DNA of 64,000 bases from Mycobacterium sp. (GTDB lineage Bacteria; Actinomycetota; Actinomycetes; Mycobacteriales; Mycobacteriaceae). The stretch is taken from positions 1 through 64,000 of the forward strand of contig JAKFVT010000063.1 in the NCBI GenBank assembly GCA_021732005.1, read 5' to 3'. Below the pieces are notes generated by a model that was not told the DNA's origin, did not search any database, and was given only the letters and a program-made list of their open reading frames with translations. The position numbers and the translations under genes are program-made. This document shows positions 16,341-24,360 of this stretch, piece after piece. The first letter of the stretch is position 1; the number at the start of each line of letters is the position of its first letter.

Positions 16341-17096
16341 ATGGCCGCAACCGTCGACATCAGACTTGCCGCCGACCGCGCTGCGACGAAGATCAATTGG
16401 CTGGACTCGAAGCACTCGTTCTCGTTCGGGCACCACTACGACCCCGACAACACCCACCACGGTCTGCTGCTGGTGAACAACGACGACATCGTCAAGCCCG
16501 GCACGGGATTCGACACCCACCCACACCGCGACATGGAGATCGTCACCTGGGTACTGCAGGGATCCCTCGTCCACCAGGACTCCACCGGGCACTCCGGTGT
16601 GATCTATCCGGGGTTGGCGCAACGGATGTCGGCGGGCCGCGGCATCCTGCACTCGGAGAAGAACGACTCCTGGACGCTCACCGGCGACGAAACCCACAGC
16701 GAACCAGTGCATTTCGTGCAGATGTGGGTGGTTCCCGACGAATCCGGGATCGATCCGGGCTATCAGCAGCTGGAGATCGATGACGAGTTGCTGCGCGGCG
16801 GGCTGGTGACAATCGCCTCCGGAATGCCGGAGCACAACGGCCACACCGCGATCGCGATCCGCAACCGGTACGCGGCACTGCACGGCGCCCGGCTGCAGCC
16901 CGGGGAGTCCGTCGAGCTGCCCGAGGCGCCTTACCTGCACCTGTTCGTTCCGCGCGGTGAGGCGACACTCGAGGGCGCGGGCGAGTTACACGAAGGCGAC
17001 GCGGTGCGATTCACCGCCGCCGGCGGTCAGCGGGTCACCGCGACCGCGCCGTCCGAGATCCTCGTGTGGGAGATGCATGCCGGGCTGGCGGGCTAA
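16341..17096 (+). CDS. Pirin-family bicupin protein (Rv0181c-like)
   Basis: 251 residues. The first cupin carries the metal site: His in THPHRD (about 60-62), His in VHQD and Glu/His in SAGRGILHSE. These bind Fe or Ni; several pirins act as quercetin dioxygenases, others as regulators. The C-terminal cupin covers about 160-245. AGGGGTG precedes the ATG. It faces the MarR gene and overlaps a downstream lipoprotein gene by 20 bp. In M. tuberculosis the pirin Rv0181c lies next to sigG; here five genes separate them. Confidence 0.9.
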   Translation: MAATVDIRLAADRAATKINWLDSKHSFSFGHHYDPDNTHHGLLLVNNDDIVKPGTGFDTHPHRDMEIVTWVLQGSLVHQDSTGHSGVIYPGLAQRMSAGRGILHSEKNDSWTLTGDETHSEPVHFVQMWVVPDESGIDPGYQQLEIDDELLRGGLVTIASGMPEHNGHTAIAIRNRYAALHGARLQPGESVELPEAPYLHLFVPRGEATLEGAGELHEGDAVRFTAAGGQRVTATAPSEILVWEMHAGLAG

Positions 17097-18348
17097 AGCC
17101 GCCTGCGCGGCGGCCGCGATGCTGACGGCGGCGTGTGGACATCCTGCGCCGCCGGCTCCCCCGGCCTCGGCCCCCACCGGGCTGGCACCGGTCGTCGTCG
17201 CCGTAGCGGCCGGACTCGACACCCCGCCGTTCGACACGCCGCGCCAAGCCCTCGTCCCACCGGGCTGGACCCTGTCGGTGTGGGCGCGGGTGCCGCAGGC
17301 CAGATTGGCGGCGTGGGCACCGGACGGGGCACTGCTGGTGTCGGTACCCGCCGCGGGCCAGGTACTGCGACTGGCGCCCGGCCGGCCTCAACCACAGAGC
17401 ACGGTCTTGCTCGACGGGCTGGACCAGCCGCACGGCCTCGCCTTCGATCGCGGCACGCTGTACGTGGCCGAAAGCGATCAGGTCGACGCCTTCGACTATC
17501 GCGGCACCCGGGCCGACGGCGGCCGCGTCGTCGCTGACGGGTTGCCCGATGCTCGCAGTCCGGATCTCGGCGGGGCGTATGCCCATGCCCTCAAGAGCGT
17601 GGCCGTCAGCCGCGACGGGGCGGTCTACTTCTCGATCGGCTCCACCGGCAACATCACCGCCGACGACCGGGCGGCCGCACCGCCGCGGGCCACGATCATG
17701 CGGGTCCCGCCCGAGGGCGGTCCAGCGGCGCCCTTCGCCACGGGCGTGCGCAACGGGACCGGCCTTGCCACCGCACCCGATGGAGCGCTGTGGACCGCGG
17801 TCAACAATCGCGATCAGGTTCCCGACCCGCGGCCCGGACCGTTGTACGCCACAGTCACCGACTACGTCAACGACCATCCGCCGGAGTCGGTGGCGCAGTT
17901 GACACCGGGACGCGAACTCGGTTGGCCCTATTGCAATCCCGACATCGATGGGCGACGGGCGTTTGTGCGGGACGTCCAGACCAACGCAGACGGAAGCAAG
18001 CTCGACTGCGCGGCGCTACCGCCGGTGGAGCAGACCCTCGGCGCGCACTCCGCGCCGTTGGGATTGAGTTTCACCGAGGGATCGCTACCGGCTCCATACG
18101 ACTCCGGCGCCCTGGTCGGGGTGCACGGCTCGTGGAACCGTACCCCTCCCAGAGCGCCGGAGGTTTCGTTCTTCGCTTGGCGCGGCGGATCTTTGGGCCC
18201 GCAGCAGACCTTGGTCGGAGGCTTCCAGGACCAGGACGGGTCGCGCTGGGGCCGACCCGTGGCCGCCGTCGCGGGCCCGGACGGCGCGGTGTACATCACC
18301 GACGACTATGCCGGTGCGGTGTACCGCCTCACGCCGCCGGGCCGCTGA
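17077..18348 (+). CDS. Glucose/sorbosone-dehydrogenase-like lipoprotein
   Basis: 423 residues. The lipobox LTAAC (Cys about 20) follows a short basic/hydrophobic leader, so it is exported and lipid-anchored. The mature part is a six-bladed beta-propeller of the GSDH family: GLDQPHGLAFDRGTLYVAE, YAHALKSVAVSRDGAVYFSIGSTGN, GVRNGTGLATAPDG, GVHGSWNRTPP and AVAGPDGAVYITDDY. PQQ use by the family is known, but PQQ synthesis is not seen nearby. ATG 17077 is chosen because it places the lipobox correctly; it lies inside the pirin 3' end, so the genes are coupled. Substrate unknown. Confidence 0.85.
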   Translation: MPGWRAKAACAAAAMLTAACGHPAPPAPPASAPTGLAPVVVAVAAGLDTPPFDTPRQALVPPGWTLSVWARVPQARLAAWAPDGALLVSVPAAGQVLRLAPGRPQPQSTVLLDGLDQPHGLAFDRGTLYVAESDQVDAFDYRGTRADGGRVVADGLPDARSPDLGGAYAHALKSVAVSRDGAVYFSIGSTGNITADDRAAAPPRATIMRVPPEGGPAAPFATGVRNGTGLATAPDGALWTAVNNRDQVPDPRPGPLYATVTDYVNDHPPESVAQLTPGRELGWPYCNPDIDGRRAFVRDVQTNADGSKLDCAALPPVEQTLGAHSAPLGLSFTEGSLPAPYDSGALVGVHGSWNRTPPRAPEVSFFAWRGGSLGPQQTLVGGFQDQDGSRWGRPVAAVAGPDGAVYITDDYAGAVYRLTPPGR

Positions 18349-18352
18349 CCTC

Positions 18353-18631
18353 TTAGTGGTGAACTCGGTTGCTGCGTCCGGTGACCGCCACGTAGATCGC
18401 GATCAGCACCGCGGCGACGACGATTCCGACCAGGAAGGGGATGATCGCGAATCCGCCGTTGGAGTTGGCGTATCCGACCTGATAGGTGATCCACGAGCCC
18501 AGGAAGGAACCCACCGCACCGAGCAGGATCGTCATGATGATGCCGATGTTCTGCTTACCGGGCATAACCAGTCGCGCCAGCGCGCCGACGATCAGGCCCA
18601 CGACGATGGCTCCGACAATCGTTCCGATCAT
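18353..18631 (-). CDS. GlsB/YeaQ/YmgE-family stress membrane protein
   Basis: 92 residues with three hydrophobic helices (about 2-24, 32-55 and 60-84), including MIGTIVGAIVVGLIVGALAR and the conserved GxxMTILLGAVGSFLG segment of the transglycosylase-associated family. These small integral membrane proteins are stress-induced in many bacteria; the biochemical role is unclear. GAGGAG lies five bases upstream of the ATG. A SigF-like promoter is upstream. Converges with the propeller lipoprotein gene with only four bases between the stops. Confidence 0.9.
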   Translation of the reverse strand: MIGTIVGAIVVGLIVGALARLVMPGKQNIGIIMTILLGAVGSFLGSWITYQVGYANSNGGFAIIPFLVGIVVAAVLIAIYVAVTGRSNRVHH

Positions 18632-18682
18632 TGCTGCTCCTCATGTTCCGGCGGCCCCAGGCGGGCGCCGCGCGAACCAGTG

Positions 18683-18707
18683 ATTCCCCACTCACCGCAC
18701 GGATAAC
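18683..18707 (-). promoter_or_regulatory. Possible SigF-type promoter of the GlsB gene
   Basis: On the minus strand GTTA (18704-18707), 15 bp, GGGAAT (18683-18688) resembles the SigF consensus with one change in each box. It lies about 50 bases upstream of the stress membrane protein gene. Weaker than the haemophore promoter. Confidence 0.35.
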
Positions 18708-18864
18708 CGTTCCGCGAGAAAATTCCGCTCCGGAAGACCATTGCTGCTGGTCGTGACGACGCCGGTGCCGAACCGCCGCGCGACTGTTACCTAAGTTGAC
18801 TGTGTGGTTGCTGAGAATGATGGTGTACGTGCCGTAATGCACCGACCGTCATGAAAGGGCAATC

Positions 18865-19944
18865 GTGCCAACCATCGCCGCGAAGCTGCGCCGCCTGGTC
18901 GCGGGCAGCATGGCCGCGGTGAGCTGTCTGACGCTGGCGGCCACCACCGGCACTCCCGTGGCGTCGGCCGACGCCCGCGCGCAGCTGGCGCAGGCGATCG
19001 CCACCACGCGCGGCAGTTACCTCGTCTACAACTTTGGCAGCGGCTTTCCCGCACCGATGCTCAATGCCGGCGGCAATTGGTACGAGGTCACCAACGGCGG
19101 CCACCTGATGATCATCAAGGCTGCCTCGAGTCGGCTGACGCCACGGCTGCTCGTCGACAGCCACTCCGGTTATCAGTCGCGCTGTGAACGGACCTCCGGC
19201 ACCCGCACGCGGGAGGGCCTGGTGCAGGCCTCGGAGACCTACACCCCGCTGCAGGCCTGGCAGGCGCTCGGCCAGCCCACCATCGCGATCAACGCCAACT
19301 TCTTCGATGTCCGTGGGCAGCAAGCCGGTTCGTGGAAGTCGACGGGCTGCAGCTCCCCGCTGGGCGCCTACGTCGACAACACCCAGGGACAGGGCCGGGC
19401 CAATACCGCGGTGACCGGAACCATCGCCTACGCAGGCAAGCAGGCGCTGTCCGGCGGCGACGAAGTATGGACCGCACTGACCACGATGATCTTGCCCGTC
19501 GCCGGCGCACCGTTTGTCGTGACACCTAAATCACCCGACGACTACGACGCCGCCACCCCGGTGATCCAAGGCTTGTTGGACAAGGGCACCCGCTTCGTCG
19601 CGGTCAGCGGGCTCGGTCTGCTGGCGCCGGGTGACACCGGGCAGATGAACGACGGCGGACCCAGCGCGGCCCGCACCGCGCTGGCCTACGCCCGCGACAA
19701 GGATGAGATGTACGTGTTCCAGGGCGGCAGTTACACCCCGGACCAGATCCAGGATCTGTTCCGGGGGTTGGGCAGCGACACCGCGATCCTGCTCGACGGC
19801 GGCGGCTCGTCGGCGATCGTGCTTCGCCGCGACACCGGCGGGATGTGGGCCGGTGCCGGTGTCCCAAAGGGCTCATGCGACACGATGGCTGTGCTCTGCG
19901 ATTCGCGTGAGCGCGCGCTGCCCGCCTGGCTTGCCTTCAACTGA
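18865..19944 (+). CDS. Secreted phosphodiester glycosidase (NAGPA-like)
   Basis: 359 residues with a signal peptide (about 1-35, cleaved after ASA). The C-terminal half has the NAGPA/phosphodiester glycosidase signatures: AINANFFDVRGQQ at about 140, MNDGGPSAARTALAYARD, and LLDGGGSSAIVLRRDTGG at about 310-327. The eukaryotic relative removes N-acetylglucosamine from a phosphodiester; bacterial ones may trim wall glycans. Four Cys suggest disulfides outside the cell. GTG 18865 follows AAAGGG five bases upstream. It is monocistronic in a divergent setting with the stress membrane gene. Confidence 0.85.
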   Translation: MPTIAAKLRRLVAGSMAAVSCLTLAATTGTPVASADARAQLAQAIATTRGSYLVYNFGSGFPAPMLNAGGNWYEVTNGGHLMIIKAASSRLTPRLLVDSHSGYQSRCERTSGTRTREGLVQASETYTPLQAWQALGQPTIAINANFFDVRGQQAGSWKSTGCSSPLGAYVDNTQGQGRANTAVTGTIAYAGKQALSGGDEVWTALTTMILPVAGAPFVVTPKSPDDYDAATPVIQGLLDKGTRFVAVSGLGLLAPGDTGQMNDGGPSAARTALAYARDKDEMYVFQGGSYTPDQIQDLFRGLGSDTAILLDGGGSSAIVLRRDTGGMWAGAGVPKGSCDTMAVLCDSRERALPAWLAFN

Positions 19945-20001
19945 TCAGCGATTTCGGCGCGAAAACCGCCGCTCAGCGAACGTGTGCGCGCCCAAATCAC
20001 G

Positions 20002-20826
20002 TCAGGGTTGGCCGAGCACCCGGCGCAGCAGCGCGTCGCGGGCGCGGGTCGGCAACTTGGTCATCAGGGTCATCTGCAGCGCGGCGGGCAGGCCCACGGG
20101 GTACCGCGCACGGGGCTTGGAGGCGGTGAGCGCCTCGAGCACCACCTTGGCCACCTTCTCCGGATCCACCGCCATGCGCTGCGATGCCGGGATCGACTTA
20201 CGCATCCCCGCAACATGTTTGGAGTACAGCGCGCGATGCTGTGGCGACAGCGCGGCCTCCATCTCCACAACGCTCTGATCGGCGTCGCGCCACAGGTCGG
20301 TGTCGGTCTGGGCCGGCTGGACCACGCTGACCGCGATGCCCCACGGCCGCAGCTCGATTCGCAACGCGTCGGCGGCCGCCTCGAGGGCAAACTTCGAGGC
20401 ACTGTAGGCGCCCATCATCGGTGCTGAAAGTTGGCCGTTCACACTGGAAATGAACACCATCCGGCCGTGCGACTCGCGCAGCAGCGGAAGCACCGCCTGC
20501 GTGACGGCGAGCTGGCCGACGACGTTGACCTCCAGTTGCCTGCGGATCTCGGCAGGGGTCAGACCCTCCAGCGGTCCGCTGACCGCGATGCCGGCGTTGT
20601 TTACCACGGCATCGAGCCGGGCCGGCAGTGCGGCGGGAAGCGCGGCGACCTGGGCCTCATCAGTGACGTCGAGGGTGACAGCGCGGACCCGCGGCAGCGT
20701 GGACAAGGCGTCGGCATCGGCGGCTTTGCGCACTCCGCCGATGACGTCCCAGCCGGCAGCGGCCAGGTGATTCACAATCGACTTGCCGATTCCCCGGGCG
20801 GCGCCGGTGACCAGAACAGTGGGCAT
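20002..20826 (-). CDS. Short-chain dehydrogenase/reductase
   Basis: 274 residues of the classical SDR fold: TGAARGIG at 7-14, NNAG at 76-79, Ser128, Tyr141 and Lys145 (YSASK) as catalytic residues. Asp/Arg around residue 33 (GVRKAAD) favours NADP. The ATG at 20826 begins the Rossmann strand and has TAGAGT seven bases upstream, within the 3' end of the YoaK-like gene, so it probably has its own leaderless promoter. It is the last gene on the minus strand below the mce locus. Substrate unknown; SDRs near mce loci often act on lipids or steroids. Confidence 0.88.
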   Translation of the reverse strand: MPTVLVTGAARGIGKSIVNHLAAAGWDVIGGVRKAADADALSTLPRVRAVTLDVTDEAQVAALPAALPARLDAVVNNAGIAVSGPLEGLTPAEIRRQLEVNVVGQLAVTQAVLPLLRESHGRMVFISSVNGQLSAPMMGAYSASKFALEAAADALRIELRPWGIAVSVVQPAQTDTDLWRDADQSVVEMEAALSPQHRALYSKHVAGMRKSIPASQRMAVDPEKVAKVVLEALTASKPRARYPVGLPAALQMTLMTKLPTRARDALLRRVLGQP

Positions 20827-20833
20827 AGCCGCG

Positions 20834-20839
20834 ACTCTA
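20834..20839 (-). promoter_or_regulatory. -10 element of the SDR gene
   Basis: TAGAGT on the minus strand, seven bases from the SDR ATG, overlapping the stop of the upstream YoaK-like gene. It implies an internal, leaderless promoter at this operon position. Confidence 0.4.
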
Positions 20840-21541
20840 GTGATCCTCATCCGGTGCCGTCACGGGTTGCGGACCGTATCGGAAGACGGCGAGGCCGGCT
20901 GCCACCACGACCGCCGCCAGTGCGATCACCGGCGCCACCATGAAACGCGACATCGTCGCGCCGACGGTCGCGCCGGCGCACATCGTCAAAACCACGCTGT
21001 AGCGCAACTTTTCCCGCTGCCCGGTGCCGCCGGCGAGTCGGCTGTCGAAGCCGATGCCCACCAGCGTGGTCGTCAGCACCGTGGTGGACAGTTCCTGGAT
21101 GCCGAACTGTCGGGCCGCAGCGTTCTGCCCACCGAACGCCAGCGCCAGCCCGGCGATCAGGAGCAGCTTGCCGTCGTCGTGGTAGTCGACGACACCGCTA
21201 CCTGCGAGTGCGGCCAATATCGCCAGCAGCACCACCTCGGCGCCCAGCGCGGCGGTCAGCCACGTCCGCACCGCCACCTCATGATCGAGGTGACGCGCGA
21301 AGCGTCCGCCGAGCACCGTGCCGGTGAGAAAGCTGACGAATGCGACGACCGCGGCGGTCATGTCCACGCCGGAATGCGGCACGAACCAGAAGCCCAGGAA
21401 GATCACGTTGCCGGTCATGTTCGCCACGAACACATGCCCGAGTACCAGCACACTGATCGCGTCGACCAGTCCGGTCGCGAACGTCAGCAGCAGCAGCGCG
21501 ACGACGGTGGATCGTTGCGAGACGGGCGAGGCGACGGCCAT
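20837..21541 (-). CDS. DUF1275 (YoaK-type) membrane protein
   Basis: 234 residues with six predicted membrane helices. LLTFATGLVDAISVLVLGHVFVANMTGNVIFLGF near the N-terminus and GGQNAAARQFGIQELSTTVLTTTLVGI at about 135-160 are the DUF1275 signature blocks. The role of the family is unknown. It lies 20 bp downstream of the last mam gene on the same strand, so it may be read from the mce transcript; M. tuberculosis has a different gene (lprO/Rv0180c region) here. Confidence 0.88.
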   Translation of the reverse strand: MAVASPVSQRSTVVALLLLTFATGLVDAISVLVLGHVFVANMTGNVIFLGFWFVPHSGVDMTAAVVAFVSFLTGTVLGGRFARHLDHEVAVRTWLTAALGAEVVLLAILAALAGSGVVDYHDDGKLLLIAGLALAFGGQNAAARQFGIQELSTTVLTTTLVGIGFDSRLAGGTGQREKLRYSVVLTMCAGATVGATMSRFMVAPVIALAAVVVAAGLAVFRYGPQPVTAPDEDH

Positions 21542-21561
21542 GAGCCCAGTATCGCAACGAG

Positions 21562-22218
21562 TTACAGCTTGGGCGTCAGGTCCAGTGAGGTCACCGTCGT
21601 CATCTTGGTGACCAGCCAGTGCGAGCCGTCGCGGGTCAGCTGAACTCGGTACGACAGGTATTTCGTCGCGGGAATGTCTTTGGTCAGCGGGCTCTTCGAT
21701 GTGGTGTTGGTGTAGACGATCGCGGTGGCTTCCGAGCCGTTCAGCGATTCGACGGCCGCGCCGACAACCTCGGTGCTGTTGGTGACCTTCGCCTGCTTGT
21801 TGGTCGGCACGATCGCATCGACGTACTTGCGGTACTGGTCCTCGAAATCACCGGACAGGTACTTCGCCGAACGGTCCGGCAGCTTGTCCATGTCGTCGGG
21901 GGTGTAAGTCCACAGTGTCGTGATCGCATCGGCGGCGGTGCGGGCGATCGCGAGCTTGGTGTCGACGGCGGCCTGGTCCACCAGGTACGGCTGGACGGCG
22001 GCACCGGCGAAGGCACCCCCAGCGACGAACACGACGGCCGAGACCCCAACAGCGAGCGCAGTCTTGTTGCGGCTCAACCAGGTTGGCTGCTTCATCGTCT
22101 CCGCGGCAGCCGGCTCCACAATCTCGGTTTCGGCTTCGGCGTCGGTCGCCTCGTCCTCAGGCGTGGCCTCGGGTGCGGCGTCGGTCAGATCACCTGCAGC
22201 AGGTTGCTGATCTTCCAT
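21562..22218 (-). CDS. mam1D: Mce-associated membrane protein (Mam1D/Rv0178-like)
   Basis: 218 residues: an acidic N-terminal cytoplasmic stretch (about 1-48), one transmembrane helix (about 55-78, ALAVGVSAVVFVAGGAFAGA) and an extracytoplasmic alpha+beta domain (AVDTKLAIARTAADAITTLWTY; SYRVQLTRDGSHWLVTKM) typical of Mce-associated proteins, which stabilise the Mce importer. ATG 22218 overlaps the preceding gene by 34 bp. Last of four mam genes, in the order seen in M. tuberculosis Rv0175-Rv0178. Confidence 0.85.
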   Translation of the reverse strand: MEDQQPAAGDLTDAAPEATPEDEATDAEAETEIVEPAAAETMKQPTWLSRNKTALAVGVSAVVFVAGGAFAGAAVQPYLVDQAAVDTKLAIARTAADAITTLWTYTPDDMDKLPDRSAKYLSGDFEDQYRKYVDAIVPTNKQAKVTNSTEVVGAAVESLNGSEATAIVYTNTTSKSPLTKDIPATKYLSYRVQLTRDGSHWLVTKMTTVTSLDLTPKL

Positions 22219-22742
22219 GGACCTCCTGCACCTCCTTCTTGGGTCGCGGTGACCACCCAACGGCTGCCGCTTTCAATGGTCTTGCCGTCAGGCATACGGG
22301 TTTTCGTCGTCGCGGCCACGACCACGTCGGCACTGCCGTCGCGGTTCCAGCGCTCGATACCGAGGTCCTGGACGGTTCCCGTCGTCGGCTCGGCCCGGGC
22401 CACCTGGACGACGACCTCATTCATCTTGTCCTGGTACAGCTTTGCGAACTGCCCGGTGCCTTGCGCCAACACCTTGTCGGCGTAGTCGTTGGCGTGGAAC
22501 GGGTCAATGGACGTGTAGTGCGTGACAAAGCCGCGAACGAAGCTGAGCACGGCCACATCTCGGACCGCGTCGTGTCGCTGGGTTTCGCGCTTCACCAGCA
22601 ACAGTGTGCTGGCGGTGATCGCGGCGATGATCAACACCGCGGCCAGGCCGGCGACCAAGGGCAGGACCCAGCGGCGCGGTTGCGGGTCAGGCAACCGGAA
22701 CAGGTCCCGGTGGTCGGTGTCGAGCTTGCGGCGCGGGCTCAC
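22185..22742 (-). CDS. mam1C: Mce-associated membrane protein (Mam1C/Rv0177-like)
   Basis: 185 residues, close to the 184 of Rv0177. A basic N-terminus (SPRRKLD) precedes one transmembrane helix at about 25-48 (LPLVAGLAAVLIIAAITAST), then a periplasmic domain (DAVRDVAVLSFVRGFVTHYTSIDPFHANDYADKVL; GGPWKISNLLQVI). GTG 22742 overlaps the RDD gene stop by four bases (GTGA). The membrane anchoring and Mce-domain partners suggest a structural role in the importer. Confidence 0.85.
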   Translation of the reverse strand: MSPRRKLDTDHRDLFRLPDPQPRRWVLPLVAGLAAVLIIAAITASTLLLVKRETQRHDAVRDVAVLSFVRGFVTHYTSIDPFHANDYADKVLAQGTGQFAKLYQDKMNEVVVQVARAEPTTGTVQDLGIERWNRDGSADVVVAATTKTRMPDGKTIESGSRWVVTATQEGGAGGPWKISNLLQVI

Positions 22743-23728
22743 TTCGGCTCCCCTGCCGGGTTCGGCTTGGCCAGCACCGACAGGTTCGCGACCTGCCACT
22801 GGCCGGCTGCCGACCTCTCGAAGTTCACCCGCACAGTGGCGGTGATCAGTCGTTGCTTGGGCGCCTCACCGCGCTGGCCCTGCATGAGCAGCAGCATCAC
22901 GGCCTTGTCGCGGGTGTTGGTCAGTACGGCGCTGTTGGTCACCCAGTAGTCGTTGTCGACGGGTCCGGCCTTGCGCACGGCGTCCTGCTGCGCGACCAGC
23001 TGCGGCCGGTACGCGTCGGTGGCCAGGCCGCGGGCCCGCGCGAAGTCGTTGTCGATCGAACCGACGTCGTAACTCAGCATCTGCGAGACGATCCGGGGGC
23101 CGTCCACCGCCAGCTGCTGGCGGGCCTGCTCGACCGCGAGTTCCGGTCGGTACACACCGACGTAGGCCAGCGCCGTGGCGCAAGCGGCCAGCACCGCGAG
23201 AACCGCCAACACCACACCGGCCAGGCGTCGCCGGTTGGGGCGCACGCCCTCCACGCGGCGGACCTCGGTGCGGGTGAGCAGATCGGCGAAGGTGCGCCCG
23301 CGCGAGTCCCACAGCGGCCACAGCCAGCCGAGGAACACCGCGGCCGTGTCGAGCAGATGCGCCAGATCGCGGACCAGCAGCCGCCACGGACCGACCGGCG
23401 TGCCGTCCCTTCCGACCACGACGATGCCGGTTAGCGAGCGGCCCAATGTCCACCCGGTGATCGCCGGTAGCAGCAGCCGGTTGACCGCGACCGCCAAGAA
23501 GACCACCCCGGCCAGTGCGACCGCGACCCACCACAGCCATCCGCGCAGCGGCGCGGTCCACGCCACCAGCAGGCAGGTGACCACCACGCCGAGACCGAAG
23601 AACACATCGACCACGAACGCGCCGGCCCGGGCCGACCAGCCGGCCGGCACGCCGGCGGGGGCGTCGTGGGCGACCTCGGTTGCGTCGACGTCGGCTCCGG
23701 TGTCCGCTTCGGGGACAGTCACCGTCAC
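22739..23728 (-). CDS. mam1B: RDD-family Mce-associated membrane protein (Mam1B/Rv0176-like)
   Basis: 329 residues (Rv0176 has 322). The N-terminal RDD domain (about 28-165) has membrane helices (AGAFVVDVFFGLGVVVTCLLVAW; WWVAVALAGVVFLAVAVNRLLLP) and TLGRSLTGIVVVGRDG; a further helix at about 170-190 leads to a C-terminal Mce-associated domain (ELAVEQARQQLAVDGPRIVSQMLSYDVGSIDNDFARARGLATDAY). ATG/GTG and stop overlap neighbours by four bases on both sides, so it is tightly coupled. Confidence 0.87.
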   Translation of the reverse strand: MTVTVPEADTGADVDATEVAHDAPAGVPAGWSARAGAFVVDVFFGLGVVVTCLLVAWTAPLRGWLWWVAVALAGVVFLAVAVNRLLLPAITGWTLGRSLTGIVVVGRDGTPVGPWRLLVRDLAHLLDTAAVFLGWLWPLWDSRGRTFADLLTRTEVRRVEGVRPNRRRLAGVVLAVLAVLAACATALAYVGVYRPELAVEQARQQLAVDGPRIVSQMLSYDVGSIDNDFARARGLATDAYRPQLVAQQDAVRKAGPVDNDYWVTNSAVLTNTRDKAVMLLLMQGQRGEAPKQRLITATVRVNFERSAAGQWQVANLSVLAKPNPAGEPK

Positions 23729-24360
23729 TTGCTCACCTGGTCGAGGTTGGCGATCTTGTACGTGCCTCCCTCAGGCGCCATCTTCACCCGCAGCCGATAC
23801 CCCTGCTCCTGGTCCTGCGCCGCGGAGTTGGACACCTTCACCCGCACCGCGACCAGCACATCCATCGAGCCGTCGTCGTTGTGCCGTTCCACGGCCGCAC
23901 GCATGTTGGAGACCTGAACCTGGACCTTCGCGGCCTGGTAGGCGTCGACCAACAGCCCGCTGTACAGGCTGGCTTGCGCGGCGAAGTCGCCGGTCGAGCA
24001 TTCGATGATCTTCTGCTGGCTGGCGGCCATCGCGCTCGCATCCGGCGCCTGGGTGGCGGTGACGCAGTCCTTGGCAGCGGCCAGCGCGACGGTTTCGGCC
24101 CGCGCAGCGGCGGCGCTCTTCTCGTGCGACCGTAGTGCGAAGAATCCGCCGGTGGCGACGAGCAGGCCGGCGATCACCAGTCCGACACACACCACGGCCA
24201 GGCGGCGTCCGCTCAGCCGTGACCCGCGCGGCGCGATGCCGTCGCTCGGTTCGGTCTCGTCGACCGGTGGGGTCGGATTCGCCGTCTCCTCAGCCGCACT
24301 GTGTTCGGCATCGTCGGCTGGCGGTGGGGTCAGCCGGCCGGAGCCAGCATCTCCTTCCAT
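23725..24360 (-). CDS. mam1A: Mce-associated membrane protein (Mam1A/Rv0175-like)
   Basis: 211 residues (Rv0175 has 213). An acidic, Pro-rich cytoplasmic N-terminus (1-50), one transmembrane helix (about 53-75, RLAVVCVGLVIAGLLVATGG) and an extracytoplasmic domain with two Cys (KDCVTAT; IIECSTG). The start lies 31 bp inside the mce1F 3' end, so translation is coupled to the importer genes. Confidence 0.85.
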   Translation of the reverse strand: MEGDAGSGRLTPPPADDAEHSAAEETANPTPPVDETEPSDGIAPRGSRLSGRRLAVVCVGLVIAGLLVATGGFFALRSHEKSAAAARAETVALAAAKDCVTATQAPDASAMAASQQKIIECSTGDFAAQASLYSGLLVDAYQAAKVQVQVSNMRAAVERHNDDGSMDVLVAVRVKVSNSAAQDQEQGYRLRVKMAPEGGTYKIANLDQVSK

